Source: Candidatus Methylacidiphilales bacterium (GTDB lineage: Bacteria > Pseudomonadota > Gammaproteobacteria > JASGCS01). From it: a stretch of DNA of 64,000 nucleotides. The notes under the pieces were generated by a model. It ran no database searches. It was given only the letters and a program-made list of their open reading frames with translations, and was not told where the DNA came from. A program made the translations under genes and the position numbers. Positions 16,304-25,626 of this stretch are shown one piece after another; position 1 is the stretch's first letter, and each line of letters opens with the position of its first letter. The stretch spans positions 42,047 through 106,046 of the forward strand of contig JASGCS010000003.1 of assembly GCA_030054035.1 (NCBI GenBank), written 5' to 3'.

Positions 16304-17253
16304 GAGAAAACACAAGAGTATTTGTTATTTTGTATCCCTCTGAAAAATGCAATTCCTTCAACGGTTGCTTTACCTTCTCTCTTTATGGTTAAAACTTCCA
16401 GCACTTCTTCCCCGCAAGTAACAAATAATTTATTATTATTTTCCCAAAGTGCCCCGATAATGTTTCTATGTTCTGGAGGTTTTATGGAGTGAACCTTGCC
16501 TGAAAGAATTTGAACGCGCTTGCCATCTAAAAAACTATAGCTGGTTGGCCAATTAATAAATGCACGAAGTTGTCTTTCAATGCTATTGGCAGGTAAATTC
16601 CATTGAATCAATCCTTCTTCTTTATGGATAGTTTTTGCAATTGGCACGACTGTAGAAATATACTCTTGCGCCGTTAGTGAAATAGAGTTTGAGTAAATTG
16701 CTTGAGCTACTTCAATTATGTGCGTTGAGGCAAGGTTAGCTAACATTGATTCTAGTTCAAAGTAATTTTCTTGACCAGTTATATTGACTGGTATTTTGAG
16801 CGCTATAGGACCAGTATCTATGCCAGCATCAAGTTTAAAAATTGTTACGCCGGTAATGTTACACCCTTGTTGTATGCATCTTTGCATTGGCGCTGAGCCT
16901 CGGTAGGCTGGGAGCAAGGATGCATGAATGTTATACCAACCTGCAGTCGGGGTGTTTAAAAGTTCTTGCGGCACGATTCGCCCAAAGGAACAAGTGATAA
17001 TTGCAAGTGCATTAAGCGAACGAATGGTATCTTGTTCGTCGTTATTTTTTAAAGAGCCAAGTTCTATAACTTCAACACCCAATTGTTTAGCGCGCAAAGC
17101 CACGGGTGATGGAGTTAATGTAAGACTTCTTCCTTGGGGCAAGGCTTGAGTGGTAAGTACGCCTTGAATTAGCTCTGCTTCAATGAGAGCATTAAGAGAT
17201 GGGAGAGCAAAATTTGAACTTCCAGCAAACCAGATGCGATTTGGTTTTACCAT
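16300..17253 (-). CDS. fmt: Methionyl-tRNA formyltransferase
   Basis: Formylates initiator Met-tRNA using 10-formyl-tetrahydrofolate. The 317 residues carry IWFAGSSNFALPSL at the start, the catalytic HASLLPAYRGSAPMQR block with Asn-x-His just before it, and the Asp in TGVTIFKLDAGIDTG. The C-terminal tRNA-binding domain is present. It is 6 bp downstream of def, the classic def-fmt pair, which couples addition and later removal of the formyl group. Confidence 0.95.
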   Translation of the reverse strand: MVKPNRIWFAGSSNFALPSLNALIEAELIQGVLTTQALPQGRSLTLTPSPVALRAKQLGVEVIELGSLKNNDEQDTIRSLNALAIITCSFGRIVPQELLNTPTAGWYNIHASLLPAYRGSAPMQRCIQQGCNITGVTIFKLDAGIDTGPIALKIPVNITGQENYFELESMLANLASTHIIEVAQAIYSNSISLTAQEYISTVVPIAKTIHKEEGLIQWNLPANSIERQLRAFINWPTSYSFLDGKRVQILSGKVHSIKPPEHRNIIGALWENNNKLFVTCGEEVLEVLTIKREGKATVEGIAFFRGIQNNKYSCVFS

Positions 17254-17259
17254 GCAAGG

Positions 17260-17823
17260 CTATTCCACTTTTAATTCAGTAGCTATTATTTTTTGATCTG
17301 AAACTTGAAGTGAAAATTTATTATCAACAGTCGCGATTTTTTGTGAAATTAGCTGCTTAGCTTTTTTCTGCATTTCAGGATTTAAATGATCTATGAAGAG
17401 AATTCCTTGCAAATGGTCAAGCTCATGTTGTATACAAATTGAATGCAATCCGGTCAGTTTTGAAGTTTGTTCTTTTCCTTGCGGGTCAAACCACTGTAGT
17501 TCGATAACTGCAGAGCGCTCAACTTCAGCGTAGATTCCCGGAAGCGACAGACAACCTTCCTGATATAACTGAGTGCCTTCTGATGAAACAATCCGAGGGT
17601 TAATATAACAGTGAGGGTCATTGCGCTGATCAGATAAATCCATGACTACAATACGCATCGCTACTCCAACTTGAGTTGCGGCAAGCCCAATTCCTTCCTG
17701 AGTATACATTGTTTCAAGCATAGAATTGCAAAATTCTCTTAGACTTTCGTCGAATTTGGTAACATTCTTTGCTTTATTTCTGAGACGATTATCAGGGTAA
17801 GTTAAAACTTTAAGTAATGCCAT
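17260..17823 (-). CDS. def: Peptide deformylase
   Basis: Metal-dependent removal of the N-formyl group from nascent proteins. All three signature motifs are visible: GIGLAATQVG (about 43-52), EGCLSLPG with the metal Cys, and QHELDHLQG with two metal His and the catalytic Glu. At 187 residues it has a somewhat longer C-terminal tail than typical. It is the first gene of the long minus-strand run to hisE and is divergent from the next gene across 63 bp. Confidence 0.95.
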   Translation of the reverse strand: MALLKVLTYPDNRLRNKAKNVTKFDESLREFCNSMLETMYTQEGIGLAATQVGVAMRIVVMDLSDQRNDPHCYINPRIVSSEGTQLYQEGCLSLPGIYAEVERSAVIELQWFDPQGKEQTSKLTGLHSICIQHELDHLQGILFIDHLNPEMQKKAKQLISQKIATVDNKFSLQVSDQKIIATELKVE

Positions 17824-17886
17824 AATTAAATTATTGGTATTTTGCCATTGTTATGTATTAAAATCAGAGCAATATAGGATTATTAT

Positions 17887-18774
17887 ATGAGAAATTTTAC
17901 AATAATAACAAAAGTAGTTATCGGCATAGTTAGTGTTGCTATTTCTGTGTCGTCTTTAAATCTAGTTAATGCTGAGACAAATTCAACTATAAAGACTAAA
18001 AAAATATCACCACAAATCAAAAAAAGCAAGGTTGCAGATACAGATAATACTCCTCAATTTGATTTAAAGCCTTTTACCGTAAACTTCAGGTTATTAACTG
18101 AAGATGAAAATTCATCCGCACCAAAAATTTATAAGTTAAAACGTAATTTAAGCGCCCAAGAAGGTAATGAGATTTTGGTTAAAGATTTAGCCGGAAGGTT
18201 AAAAGATTTAGAATACGATGCGGCCACTTCAATTTTTGCCATTTACCGTCCCCAAACAGAATTGTATAAACAATTTTCAACTAGTGATGCGATAGGATTT
18301 GGTGCCCTTAAAGTAGGCACAGCAAAAATAAAAAGTTACCACCAAGCAACTGATATTACCACCTTAGTGGTAGAAAAGAATGAGGGCGAGATTCTCATCA
18401 ATGATTTATTACTTCCCGTAGAAAATAACACAGAAATTGAAACCATTCAGAATCTGTCAAGTGAGGCTCCAGGGGTAATTGTTGATACCATCCAATCAAT
18501 TTACTCAAGTGCTTCATATCAATTTGTCTTTGTTGACATAGGTAGTGATCAAGGGTTAGTTAATGGCGCTATCTTAAAAGTGAGAAATAACCCAAGTTAT
18601 TATAGCGAGTTAATTAAAATCACGAAAAAAAGAGATCGTGAAGTTGAAAAAATCCCTTCTCTTGATCCAATTGGCACAATCGTGTTAATCAAAGTTTACC
18701 CCAAAGGCTCTTATGGGATTATTACTAATGCCACTACTAACATTAGAAAATTTGATTTAGTTAATACAAAATAA
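17887..18774 (+). CDS. Exported protein upstream of dprA (LysM-protein position)
   Basis: A 295-residue secreted protein: signal peptide with hydrophobic core 8-28 and probable cleavage after VNA (about 29), then a Lys/Ser/Thr linker. C-terminal segments YQFVFVDIGSDQGLVNGA and DPIGTIVLIKVYPKGSYGII resemble the conserved C-terminus of the LysM-domain proteins that sit between def and dprA in beta-proteobacteria. I do not see a recognisable LysM repeat in the N-terminal half. It ends 2 bp before dprA. A cell-envelope role is inferred from export and position only. Confidence 0.65.
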   Translation: MRNFTIITKVVIGIVSVAISVSSLNLVNAETNSTIKTKKISPQIKKSKVADTDNTPQFDLKPFTVNFRLLTEDENSSAPKIYKLKRNLSAQEGNEILVKDLAGRLKDLEYDAATSIFAIYRPQTELYKQFSTSDAIGFGALKVGTAKIKSYHQATDITTLVVEKNEGEILINDLLLPVENNTEIETIQNLSSEAPGVIVDTIQSIYSSASYQFVFVDIGSDQGLVNGAILKVRNNPSYYSELIKITKKRDREVEKIPSLDPIGTIVLIKVYPKGSYGIITNATTNIRKFDLVNTK

Positions 18775-18776
18775 TA

Positions 18777-19937
18777 TTGAAAACAATTCAGTTACAAACT
18801 CAGGAAACTGTTCCATTACTTTGTGCAGTATCCTTACAAAGTAATATAAGAAACTCATTAGTACGATTTCTGAAACAGCAAATTGATGCAAATCATGATT
18901 CTAGTCATAGACTATTTCAATCAAACATTTCCTCGGTTCAAGATATTCTTTGTGATTTAAAAAATTTAAAAGATGTCGTTACCTTTATTTGTAAAAAGAA
19001 TCAATTTAATTTCCCAACTATTAGTATACATAGCAATGATCTTGAGCATTGGTTAGAACAAGAAAGCAATCATGTCGTTGTTTATGGTGACGCACATTAC
19101 CCAGCTGCGTTAGCTAACATTGCTGATCCTCCGTTAGTTTTATTTGCCCGCGGAGTTATTGATGTTATTAACAAACCATGTTTAGCGATTGTGGGTAGTC
19201 GCCAAGCTTCTGAACAATCTAATGAATTAGCGAACACTTTCAGTAAATCGTATGCGCAGGAGGGTTGGGTGGTGGTGAGCGGCTTAGCAAAAGGAGTGGA
19301 TGCGAATGCGCACTCTGGGGCGCTTTGTTATGGTTACACTATTGCAGTAGTTGGTCATGGGCTAGATATTGTTTACCCAAAATCTAATTACACACTTTCT
19401 GAAAAAATTGCCACACAAGGGTTATTGGTTAGTGAATACCCACTTCATACCCCACCATTACCCCACCATTTTCCAATTCGTAATAGAATCATTGCTGGAC
19501 TAAGTTCAGTTGTTGTAGTGATTGAAGCTGGGGTGAAAAGCGGGTCACTTATTACAGCAAGACTAGCTCAGAATGAATCTAGAGAGGTATTTGCGGTACC
19601 TGGTTCTATACACACAGATCGTCATGCCGGTTGCCATCAATTGATTCGCAACCATTATGCTGGTTTAATTACAAAACCAAGCGATATCTACGACACAATA
19701 TCAGTTCCAAAAGATATCGTTAGAAAAAATATCATACCTCCTTCTTTAGATGCGAATATCTTAATTTCAGATCTAGCTAAAGAACTATATGTGGCTATTC
19801 CATCGGTAACATTCACGGATCTACAGTTGCAGTTGACAACAAAATTACAAACTGATAAAATTCTAGCGGGTTTAATTGAGTTAGAATGTGCTGGATTGAT
19901 AACTAAGTCACTTGATGGTGATTATAAAAAAATATGA
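18777..19937 (+). CDS. dprA: DNA processing protein DprA (Smf)
   Basis: Binds incoming single-stranded DNA and loads RecA during transformation. The 386 residues include a divergent N-terminal region, the Rossmann core LAIVGSRQAS (about 139), VVSGLAKGVDANAHSGAL, GHGLDIVYP, PIRNRIIAGLS and EAGVKSGSLITA, and a C-terminal winged-helix-like domain ending ECAGLITKSLDG. The start is a TTG at 18777; no in-frame ATG precedes the core. It overlaps topA by 4 bp (ATGA). Confidence 0.9.
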   Translation: MKTIQLQTQETVPLLCAVSLQSNIRNSLVRFLKQQIDANHDSSHRLFQSNISSVQDILCDLKNLKDVVTFICKKNQFNFPTISIHSNDLEHWLEQESNHVVVYGDAHYPAALANIADPPLVLFARGVIDVINKPCLAIVGSRQASEQSNELANTFSKSYAQEGWVVVSGLAKGVDANAHSGALCYGYTIAVVGHGLDIVYPKSNYTLSEKIATQGLLVSEYPLHTPPLPHHFPIRNRIIAGLSSVVVVIEAGVKSGSLITARLAQNESREVFAVPGSIHTDRHAGCHQLIRNHYAGLITKPSDIYDTISVPKDIVRKNIIPPSLDANILISDLAKELYVAIPSVTFTDLQLQLTTKLQTDKILAGLIELECAGLITKSLDGDYKKI

Positions 19938-22381
19938 GCAAAAACTTACTTATCGTAGAATCTCCAGCAAAATGTAAAACATTACTTAAGTATCTTGGTG
20001 ATTCATATACTGTTTTAGCTTCATATGGCCATGTTCGAGATTTATTGCCCAAGAGCGGTGCAGTTAATACAGAGCATAATTTTGAACCAACCTATGAATT
20101 AATTGAAAAGAATATAAAACATTTAGATGCGATCCGGGAAGCAGTACAAGACGCTACCACACTCTATCTTGCTACTGATCCAGATAGAGAGGGTGAGATA
20201 ATCTCTTGGCATATTAATGAAATACTCACCAAGGAAGGCCTACTTCAAAATAAAGAAGTGCATAGGGTAGTATTTAATGAAATCACTAAACCAGCTGTGC
20301 TTGAAGCTATTCAGCATCCTCGTGCTATATCGCCACATCTCGTTAACGCTCAGCAGGCGAGAAGAATTCTTGATTATTTAGTCGGCTTTAACCTCTCTCC
20401 ATTACTGTGGAAAAAAATACGATACGGTCTTTCAGCAGGAAGAGTTCAAAGCCCAGCGCTACGAATGATAGTTGAACGAGAGAGTGAAATTGAAAGTTTT
20501 AAATCGACACCATATTGGAAAATATTTAGCGATTTTATATCAGATAGTAAGCAAAAATGCACCGCGCAGCTTATTAAAATAGATGACAAAAAAATTGACC
20601 AATTTCATTTTGCTAACTCAGAAGATGTCGATGCCTGTGTTCAAAAAATTAACGAAACTTCAAATGGAATTGCAGTTGTTTCTGAAGTTGAAAAAAAAAT
20701 TAGAAAGCGTCAAAGTGCCCCACCATTTACTACCAGTACATTACAGCAAGAAGCTGTGCGAAAGCTTGGTTTTGGTACTAAACGGACCATGCAGATAGCA
20801 CAAAAACTCTATGAGGGGATGAGTATTGGCGGGACTACTACAGGACTAATTACGTATATGAGAACTGATTCAACCCGATTGTCTGATGAGGGGATTAAAT
20901 CAATCCGTGCTGTAATTGGTTCAATCTATGGGAAAGAATATCTTCCAGAGCATCCTCGGCAATTTGTTAATAAGTCAAAAAACTCTCAAGAAGCACATGA
21001 GGCAATTAGACCAGTGTCTGCAGAAATCACACCAGATTCTATCAAAACCTACCTAGAACCAGAGCAATTTAGGTTGTATCAACTAATATGGAGAAGAGCA
21101 GTTGCCTCTCAAATGATTCACGCAACCATTCAAACCTCAGCTGTAAATTTTGAAGTTGCTAATCGATTTATCTTTAGAGCGACTGGCTCTCAAATCCTCC
21201 ATCCTGGATTTATGTCCGTGTATCAAATTTCAAATGAAGAAGTCTCAAATTCTTCAGAATCAGCAAGTGATGAGTCAACTATTATCCCAGAATTTAATCA
21301 AGGTGAAAACGTTGGTTGTGAATCACCACGGAGTACTGAGCATTCTACTGAGCCCCCTCCTCGTTACTCTGAAGCCTCTCTGGTAAAGGCTCTTGAAGAG
21401 TACGGCATAGGTAGGCCATCAACGTATGCGAGTATAATTTCAACCTTAGTAAGCCGGCAATATGTCAGCCTCGAAGAGAAGCAGTTCAAGCCAACTGACA
21501 CTGGTGTTGTCTTGAACGATTTTTTATGTAACCACTTTCATAAGTATGTTGATTATGGGTTTACTGCAAAACTTGAAGATACCCTTGATGAAATTAGTAG
21601 AGGAGAAACTGAGTGGCTGCCAATACTGAATGAATTTTGGAATGAATTTTCAAATCAAGTCAAAGAAAAAGATATTTCAGTTACTCGCGAAGAAGCGATT
21701 AAGGAAAGAAATCTAGGAGTTGATCCGGTTTCTGGAAGAAAAGTAACTGTTCGGTATGGAAGGTATGGCCCTCATGTACAAATTGGAACAAGAGAAGATG
21801 TTGAAAAGCCAATTTTTGGACCATTACTGCCAGGCATGAAAAGCAATGATGTTACTCTTGAACTTGCGCTTGATCTTTGTACGCTACCAAAAGAATTAGG
21901 TAAAGATGAATCGGGAGAGGCTGTCACGGTTGGAGTAGGTTCATTTGGGCCATATGTGCGATTTGACAAGACTAAGTATATTTCAATCAAAGATAAAAAT
22001 CCACTTACTATTAAACTTGAAGATGTCTTAGTACTTATAAATGAAAGAAGAGAGTTTGATAAGAATAAAATTATAAAAGAGTTTGCAGATTCAGAAATAA
22101 AAATATTAAACGGGATGTATGGAGCGTATATCGCAACTCCAGACCGAAATGTCCGCATCCCAAAAACAATACTAGACCCAAAAACACTTACGCTGGCAGA
22201 GTGTGTGCAGATAGTGGAAAAAACTCCAATATCAAGATTTGCAAGATTTAAACGGGCAAAAAAAATCGTAAAAAAAGCCACAAAAAAAACTGTAAAAAAA
22301 ACTCCTAAAGAAACTCCTAAAGAAACTCCTGCGCTTAAGACTTCAAAAAGAAAAAAAACAGTTAAAAATGAAAAGCAATAA
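19934..22381 (+). CDS. topA: DNA topoisomerase I
   Basis: A type IA topoisomerase relaxing negative supercoils. The TOPRIM domain has IVESPAKCKTL and ATDPDREGE; the catalytic Tyr is in ITYMRTDSTR (Y308). The central gate domain follows (PPRYSEASLVKALEEYGIGRPSTYA). The C-terminus has small repeat domains (GRYGPHVQIG and FGPYVRF) and a basic tail of alternating Lys-Lys and Thr-Pro-Lys units instead of Cys-rich zinc ribbons. The tail runs into the overlapping tsaC start. Confidence 0.95.
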   Translation: MSKNLLIVESPAKCKTLLKYLGDSYTVLASYGHVRDLLPKSGAVNTEHNFEPTYELIEKNIKHLDAIREAVQDATTLYLATDPDREGEIISWHINEILTKEGLLQNKEVHRVVFNEITKPAVLEAIQHPRAISPHLVNAQQARRILDYLVGFNLSPLLWKKIRYGLSAGRVQSPALRMIVERESEIESFKSTPYWKIFSDFISDSKQKCTAQLIKIDDKKIDQFHFANSEDVDACVQKINETSNGIAVVSEVEKKIRKRQSAPPFTTSTLQQEAVRKLGFGTKRTMQIAQKLYEGMSIGGTTTGLITYMRTDSTRLSDEGIKSIRAVIGSIYGKEYLPEHPRQFVNKSKNSQEAHEAIRPVSAEITPDSIKTYLEPEQFRLYQLIWRRAVASQMIHATIQTSAVNFEVANRFIFRATGSQILHPGFMSVYQISNEEVSNSSESASDESTIIPEFNQGENVGCESPRSTEHSTEPPPRYSEASLVKALEEYGIGRPSTYASIISTLVSRQYVSLEEKQFKPTDTGVVLNDFLCNHFHKYVDYGFTAKLEDTLDEISRGETEWLPILNEFWNEFSNQVKEKDISVTREEAIKERNLGVDPVSGRKVTVRYGRYGPHVQIGTREDVEKPIFGPLLPGMKSNDVTLELALDLCTLPKELGKDESGEAVTVGVGSFGPYVRFDKTKYISIKDKNPLTIKLEDVLVLINERREFDKNKIIKEFADSEIKILNGMYGAYIATPDRNVRIPKTILDPKTLTLAECVQIVEKTPISRFARFKRAKKIVKKATKKTVKKTPKETPKETPALKTSKRKKTVKNEKQ

Positions 22382-22931
22382 CAACACCGAATTTGTTCGT
22401 GCAAGTGCGGTATATCGGTTAGGTGGCATAATTGCGTATCCTGCTGAAGCGGTGTGGGGTTTGGCAGGAAACCCTATGAATATAAATGCGATTCATAAGG
22501 TACAAATTATTAAAAATAGAGTTGACGATAAAAAATTAATTATTGTAGCAAGCGATTTGTACTACTTTAGGAATTTTGTATCCATGGCATACTTGTTAGA
22601 AAATCATGAGATGTTATCTGGGTGGCCTGGTCCAACTACTTGGGTTGTTCCCGCAAGTAAAAGTACACCTCGACATTTAGTAGCACGAGATGGCACTATC
22701 GCAATACGATTTACCAATGACCCATCCGTTAAGCAACTTTGTTTATTTTGCAATGGCGCACTGTTCTCAACGAGTGCCAATCTCTCAGGTGATAAACCAA
22801 TCCGAGATTACAAACAGTTCATGTTACAGTTTAGTGGTGCGGTGGATTGCGTGATTTCCGGTGAAGTAGGCGGATTAGCTAATCCAACACCTATTCGTCT
22901 CGTTAGCAACGGGGAATATATTAGAACATGA
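22368..22931 (+). CDS. tsaC: Threonylcarbamoyl-AMP synthase (YrdC/Sua5 family)
   Basis: Makes threonylcarbamoyl-AMP from threonine, bicarbonate and ATP for the t6A37 tRNA modification. The 187-residue single-domain form has IAYPAEAVWGLAGNP, KNRVDDKKLI (the usual KxR position), WPGPTTWVVPA, AIRFTNDPSV and FSTSANLSGDKP. It overlaps the topA 3' end by 14 bp. Confidence 0.92.
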   Translation: MKSNNNTEFVRASAVYRLGGIIAYPAEAVWGLAGNPMNINAIHKVQIIKNRVDDKKLIIVASDLYYFRNFVSMAYLLENHEMLSGWPGPTTWVVPASKSTPRHLVARDGTIAIRFTNDPSVKQLCLFCNGALFSTSANLSGDKPIRDYKQFMLQFSGAVDCVISGEVGGLANPTPIRLVSNGEYIRT

Positions 22932-22943
22932 TTGCCCTTGGAT

Positions 22944-23849
22944 ATGCTTAGCACTAATAAAGATGATTTTTTGTTTTGTCAAACGGAATTTAAGCAAATC
23001 CATAGTGCTATTATCACAAGCTTAGGCGACCTTGAGCAGAAGGTAAATTTTATTCATGATAATTGGAAATCTGAATTAGGGTATGGTGTAACTTCAGTAA
23101 TTTCACAAGGGGAAATATTTGAAAAAGGTGGTGTTAATTTTTCAAATGTGTCAAGTAATTCACTTCCTGCTAGTGCTACCGCAACCCGACCAGAACTGGT
23201 CGGTAAAAAATGGCAAGCATGCGGCGTTTCGTTAGTTATGCACCCTAAAAATCCCCATGTTCCTACTTGTCACGCTAATTTCAGGATTTTTACTGTCCAA
23301 AACGATGATTCTTACCTAACTTGGTTTGGTGGTGGGTATGATCTGACGCCCTATATTCCATATCAAGAAGATTGTAAGCTATGGCATAATTACGCAAAAC
23401 AAACTTGTGATTTGTTTGGTAAAGAACTATATGATCAATTTAAAAAGCAGTGTGACAAATATTTTTTTCTACCTCATCGTAATGAGACGAGAGGGGTGGG
23501 CGGGATATTTTTTGATGATTTTTCGTTAGTTGATTTAAACACCACCATGATGTTTATCCAGTCACTCGCTAGTTCATTTCAACTTAGTTATACAACAATA
23601 GTAAAAAAACGAAGTTCGCAATTGTGGAATGATCGTGAAAGACAATTTCAATGTTTCCGAAGAGGGCGTTATGTTGAATTTAATCTTCTCTATGATCGAG
23701 GTACATTGTTTGGTATTCAGAGCAAGGGGAGAGTTGAGTCTATCTTAATGTCCTTGCCACCTGAAACCCATTGGCACTATCAGTTTTCACTAAATGAACA
23801 TGAAAAAGAGCTGATCTCTTTATATTTTAAACCTCGTGATTGGCTATGA
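22944..23849 (+). CDS. hemF: Aerobic coproporphyrinogen III oxidase
   Basis: An oxygen-dependent enzyme converting coproporphyrinogen III to protoporphyrinogen IX. Visible signatures are GVNFSNVSS, ACGVSLVMHPKNPHVPTCHA with the catalytic His, FGGGYDLTPYIP, and GRYVEFNLLYDRGTLFGI. ATG 22944 is preferred; a TTG at 22932, right after the tsaC stop, would add four residues. Its stop overlaps the hemB ATG. Use of HemF implies an aerobic life. Confidence 0.93.
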   Translation: MLSTNKDDFLFCQTEFKQIHSAIITSLGDLEQKVNFIHDNWKSELGYGVTSVISQGEIFEKGGVNFSNVSSNSLPASATATRPELVGKKWQACGVSLVMHPKNPHVPTCHANFRIFTVQNDDSYLTWFGGGYDLTPYIPYQEDCKLWHNYAKQTCDLFGKELYDQFKKQCDKYFFLPHRNETRGVGGIFFDDFSLVDLNTTMMFIQSLASSFQLSYTTIVKKRSSQLWNDRERQFQCFRRGRYVEFNLLYDRGTLFGIQSKGRVESILMSLPPETHWHYQFSLNEHEKELISLYFKPRDWL

Positions 23850-24835
23850 AGTATCCGTTAACTAGACTGCGCAGAACTAGAAGTCATGTCGCGATACGGA
23901 GTTTAAATAGTGAAACCACATTACTTCCAAAAGACTTAATCCAACCTATTTTTATTACCGATGCGGAAAAACAGAAAGAAGCTATTGCTACTTTACCTAA
24001 TGTCTATAGACTTGGTGAAAAAGATTTATTAGAATTAGCTGAACAATGTTGTGCGTGTGGTGTTAATGCCATTGCATTATTTCCGAATATTCCTACCCAT
24101 CGCAAATCAGAAAAAGGTGAAGAGGCGTATAACCCATCTGGGCTTGTACAGCGAAGAGTGCAGATATTACGAAAAAATTTCCCCGAATTAGCCATTATCT
24201 GTGATGTCGCACTGGATCCCTACACCACACATGGGCATGATGGAATTCTTACCTCAGCAGGTGTGATAGATAATGATGCCACTATTGAAGTACTAATTAA
24301 ACAATCATTAAGTCTAGTGCATGCAGGTGCTCAAATTATCGCTCCGTCAGATATGATGGATGGTAGGATTGGGGCAATTCGTGCGGCACTCGAACGGGAA
24401 GGGCATTCAGATATCTTAATTCTTTCCTATGCCGCTAAGTACGCGTCCTCTTTATATGGTCCTTTTAGAGATGCTTCAGGAAGCAATACTCAACTGCGCG
24501 GTGCTTCAAAAAAAACCTACCAAATGAATTTTGCTAATCGTAGGGAAGCATTGCTTGAAGCTCGTTTAGATATTGAAGAAGGCGCAGATATGATTATGGT
24601 AAAACCTGCTTTGCCATATCTTGATATCATTGCAGACCTCTCTAAAGAATTCGAAACCCCAATCTACGCTTATCAGGTAAGTGGCGAGTATGCAATGATA
24701 GCTTTTGGGGCGCAGGCCGGCGCCTTTACTATACATGATATGCTTGTGGAAACTTTAACTTCAATTAAGCGAGCTGGCGCGCGAGCGATTATTTCTTATG
24801 GAGCGCTTACGATCGCCCAATTACTTTCTAAGTAG
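23846..24835 (+). CDS. hemB: Delta-aminolevulinic acid dehydratase (porphobilinogen synthase)
   Basis: Condenses two aminolevulinates to porphobilinogen. The 329 residues contain the Schiff-base lysines in YAAKYASSLYGPFRDA and MVKPALPYLDI, the DVALDPYTTHGHDG loop, and the closing AYQVSGEYAMI. The ATG at 23846 overlaps the hemF stop (ATGA). A TTG two codons upstream is less likely. Confidence 0.95.
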   Translation: MKYPLTRLRRTRSHVAIRSLNSETTLLPKDLIQPIFITDAEKQKEAIATLPNVYRLGEKDLLELAEQCCACGVNAIALFPNIPTHRKSEKGEEAYNPSGLVQRRVQILRKNFPELAIICDVALDPYTTHGHDGILTSAGVIDNDATIEVLIKQSLSLVHAGAQIIAPSDMMDGRIGAIRAALEREGHSDILILSYAAKYASSLYGPFRDASGSNTQLRGASKKTYQMNFANRREALLEARLDIEEGADMIMVKPALPYLDIIADLSKEFETPIYAYQVSGEYAMIAFGAQAGAFTIHDMLVETLTSIKRAGARAIISYGALTIAQLLSK

Positions 24836-24837
24836 TT

Positions 24838-25626
24838 ATGGTAAGACTTGCAGTGATTGGCAATCCTATCTCTCATAGTGCATCTCCCACTATTCACTTA
24901 CAGTTTGCCAAACAATTTGATCTTCAAATCAGCTATGAAAAAATCTACTCACCACTAGAAGATTTTGAAAAAACCGTAGAAGAATTTTTTAACTCCGGTG
25001 GTTATGGGATGAATGTAACAATTCCATTCAAACATCGTGCCTTTCAAATGGTTGACCATGTTGAAGACGCGTACGCAGAAATGTCACAAGCCGTTAATAC
25101 AATTTATAAAAAAGAAAATAAACTCTGGGGGTACAATACTGACGGGCATGGATTTGTCGATGATTTGCTTGATAATTGCAAAGTAACATTAAAAGATAAA
25201 GATGTATTTATCATAGGGGCAGGAGGTGCAAGTGTTGGGATAATCCCTGCATTAATTTCTGCAAAAATATCAAAAATATCAATTTGGAATAGAACAATCC
25301 AAAAAGCTGAAATTGTGGCAAAGCGATTTGATCCTTGGGTTTCGGTAAGCGCGCTAGATCAGATTTCCAGTCATCATATAGTTATTTGCGCACTCTCCCG
25401 AAGTGTGGATAATAATTTTCTTCAGCCATTTCTTAATTCTGATTTGATTTGCTATGATTTAAATTATCATAGTGACCAAACCGAAACATCTTTTTTACAA
25501 CTTGCGAGGCAACAAAATATCACTAAGTGCTTTGATGGTAAAGGCATGCTTATCCAACAAGCAGCCCATGCGTTTTCAATTTGGTTTAAGCAATATCCCG
25601 ATTTAAGAAATATCACACTGCTATGA
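24838..25626 (+). CDS. aroE: Shikimate dehydrogenase
   Basis: NADPH-dependent reduction of 3-dehydroshikimate in aromatic amino acid synthesis. The 262 residues begin with VIGNPISHSASPTIH (shikimate site) and contain NVTIPFKH with the catalytic Lys, AVNTIYK, NTDGHGF, and the Rossmann IIGAGGASVGIIPAL. It lies 2 bp after hemB and overlaps ubiA by 4 bp. Confidence 0.94.
   Translation: MVRLAVIGNPISHSASPTIHLQFAKQFDLQISYEKIYSPLEDFEKTVEEFFNSGGYGMNVTIPFKHRAFQMVDHVEDAYAEMSQAVNTIYKKENKLWGYNTDGHGFVDDLLDNCKVTLKDKDVFIIGAGGASVGIIPALISAKISKISIWNRTIQKAEIVAKRFDPWVSVSALDQISSHHIVICALSRSVDNNFLQPFLNSDLICYDLNYHSDQTETSFLQLARQQNITKCFDGKGMLIQQAAHAFSIWFKQYPDLRNITLL

Noticed and set aside
21772-22404. 210-residue minus-strand ORF opposite topA
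   Set aside because: It is a shadow of the Lys-rich topA tail; the composition (Phe/Ser/Val-rich) mirrors the sense codons and there is no family signal.
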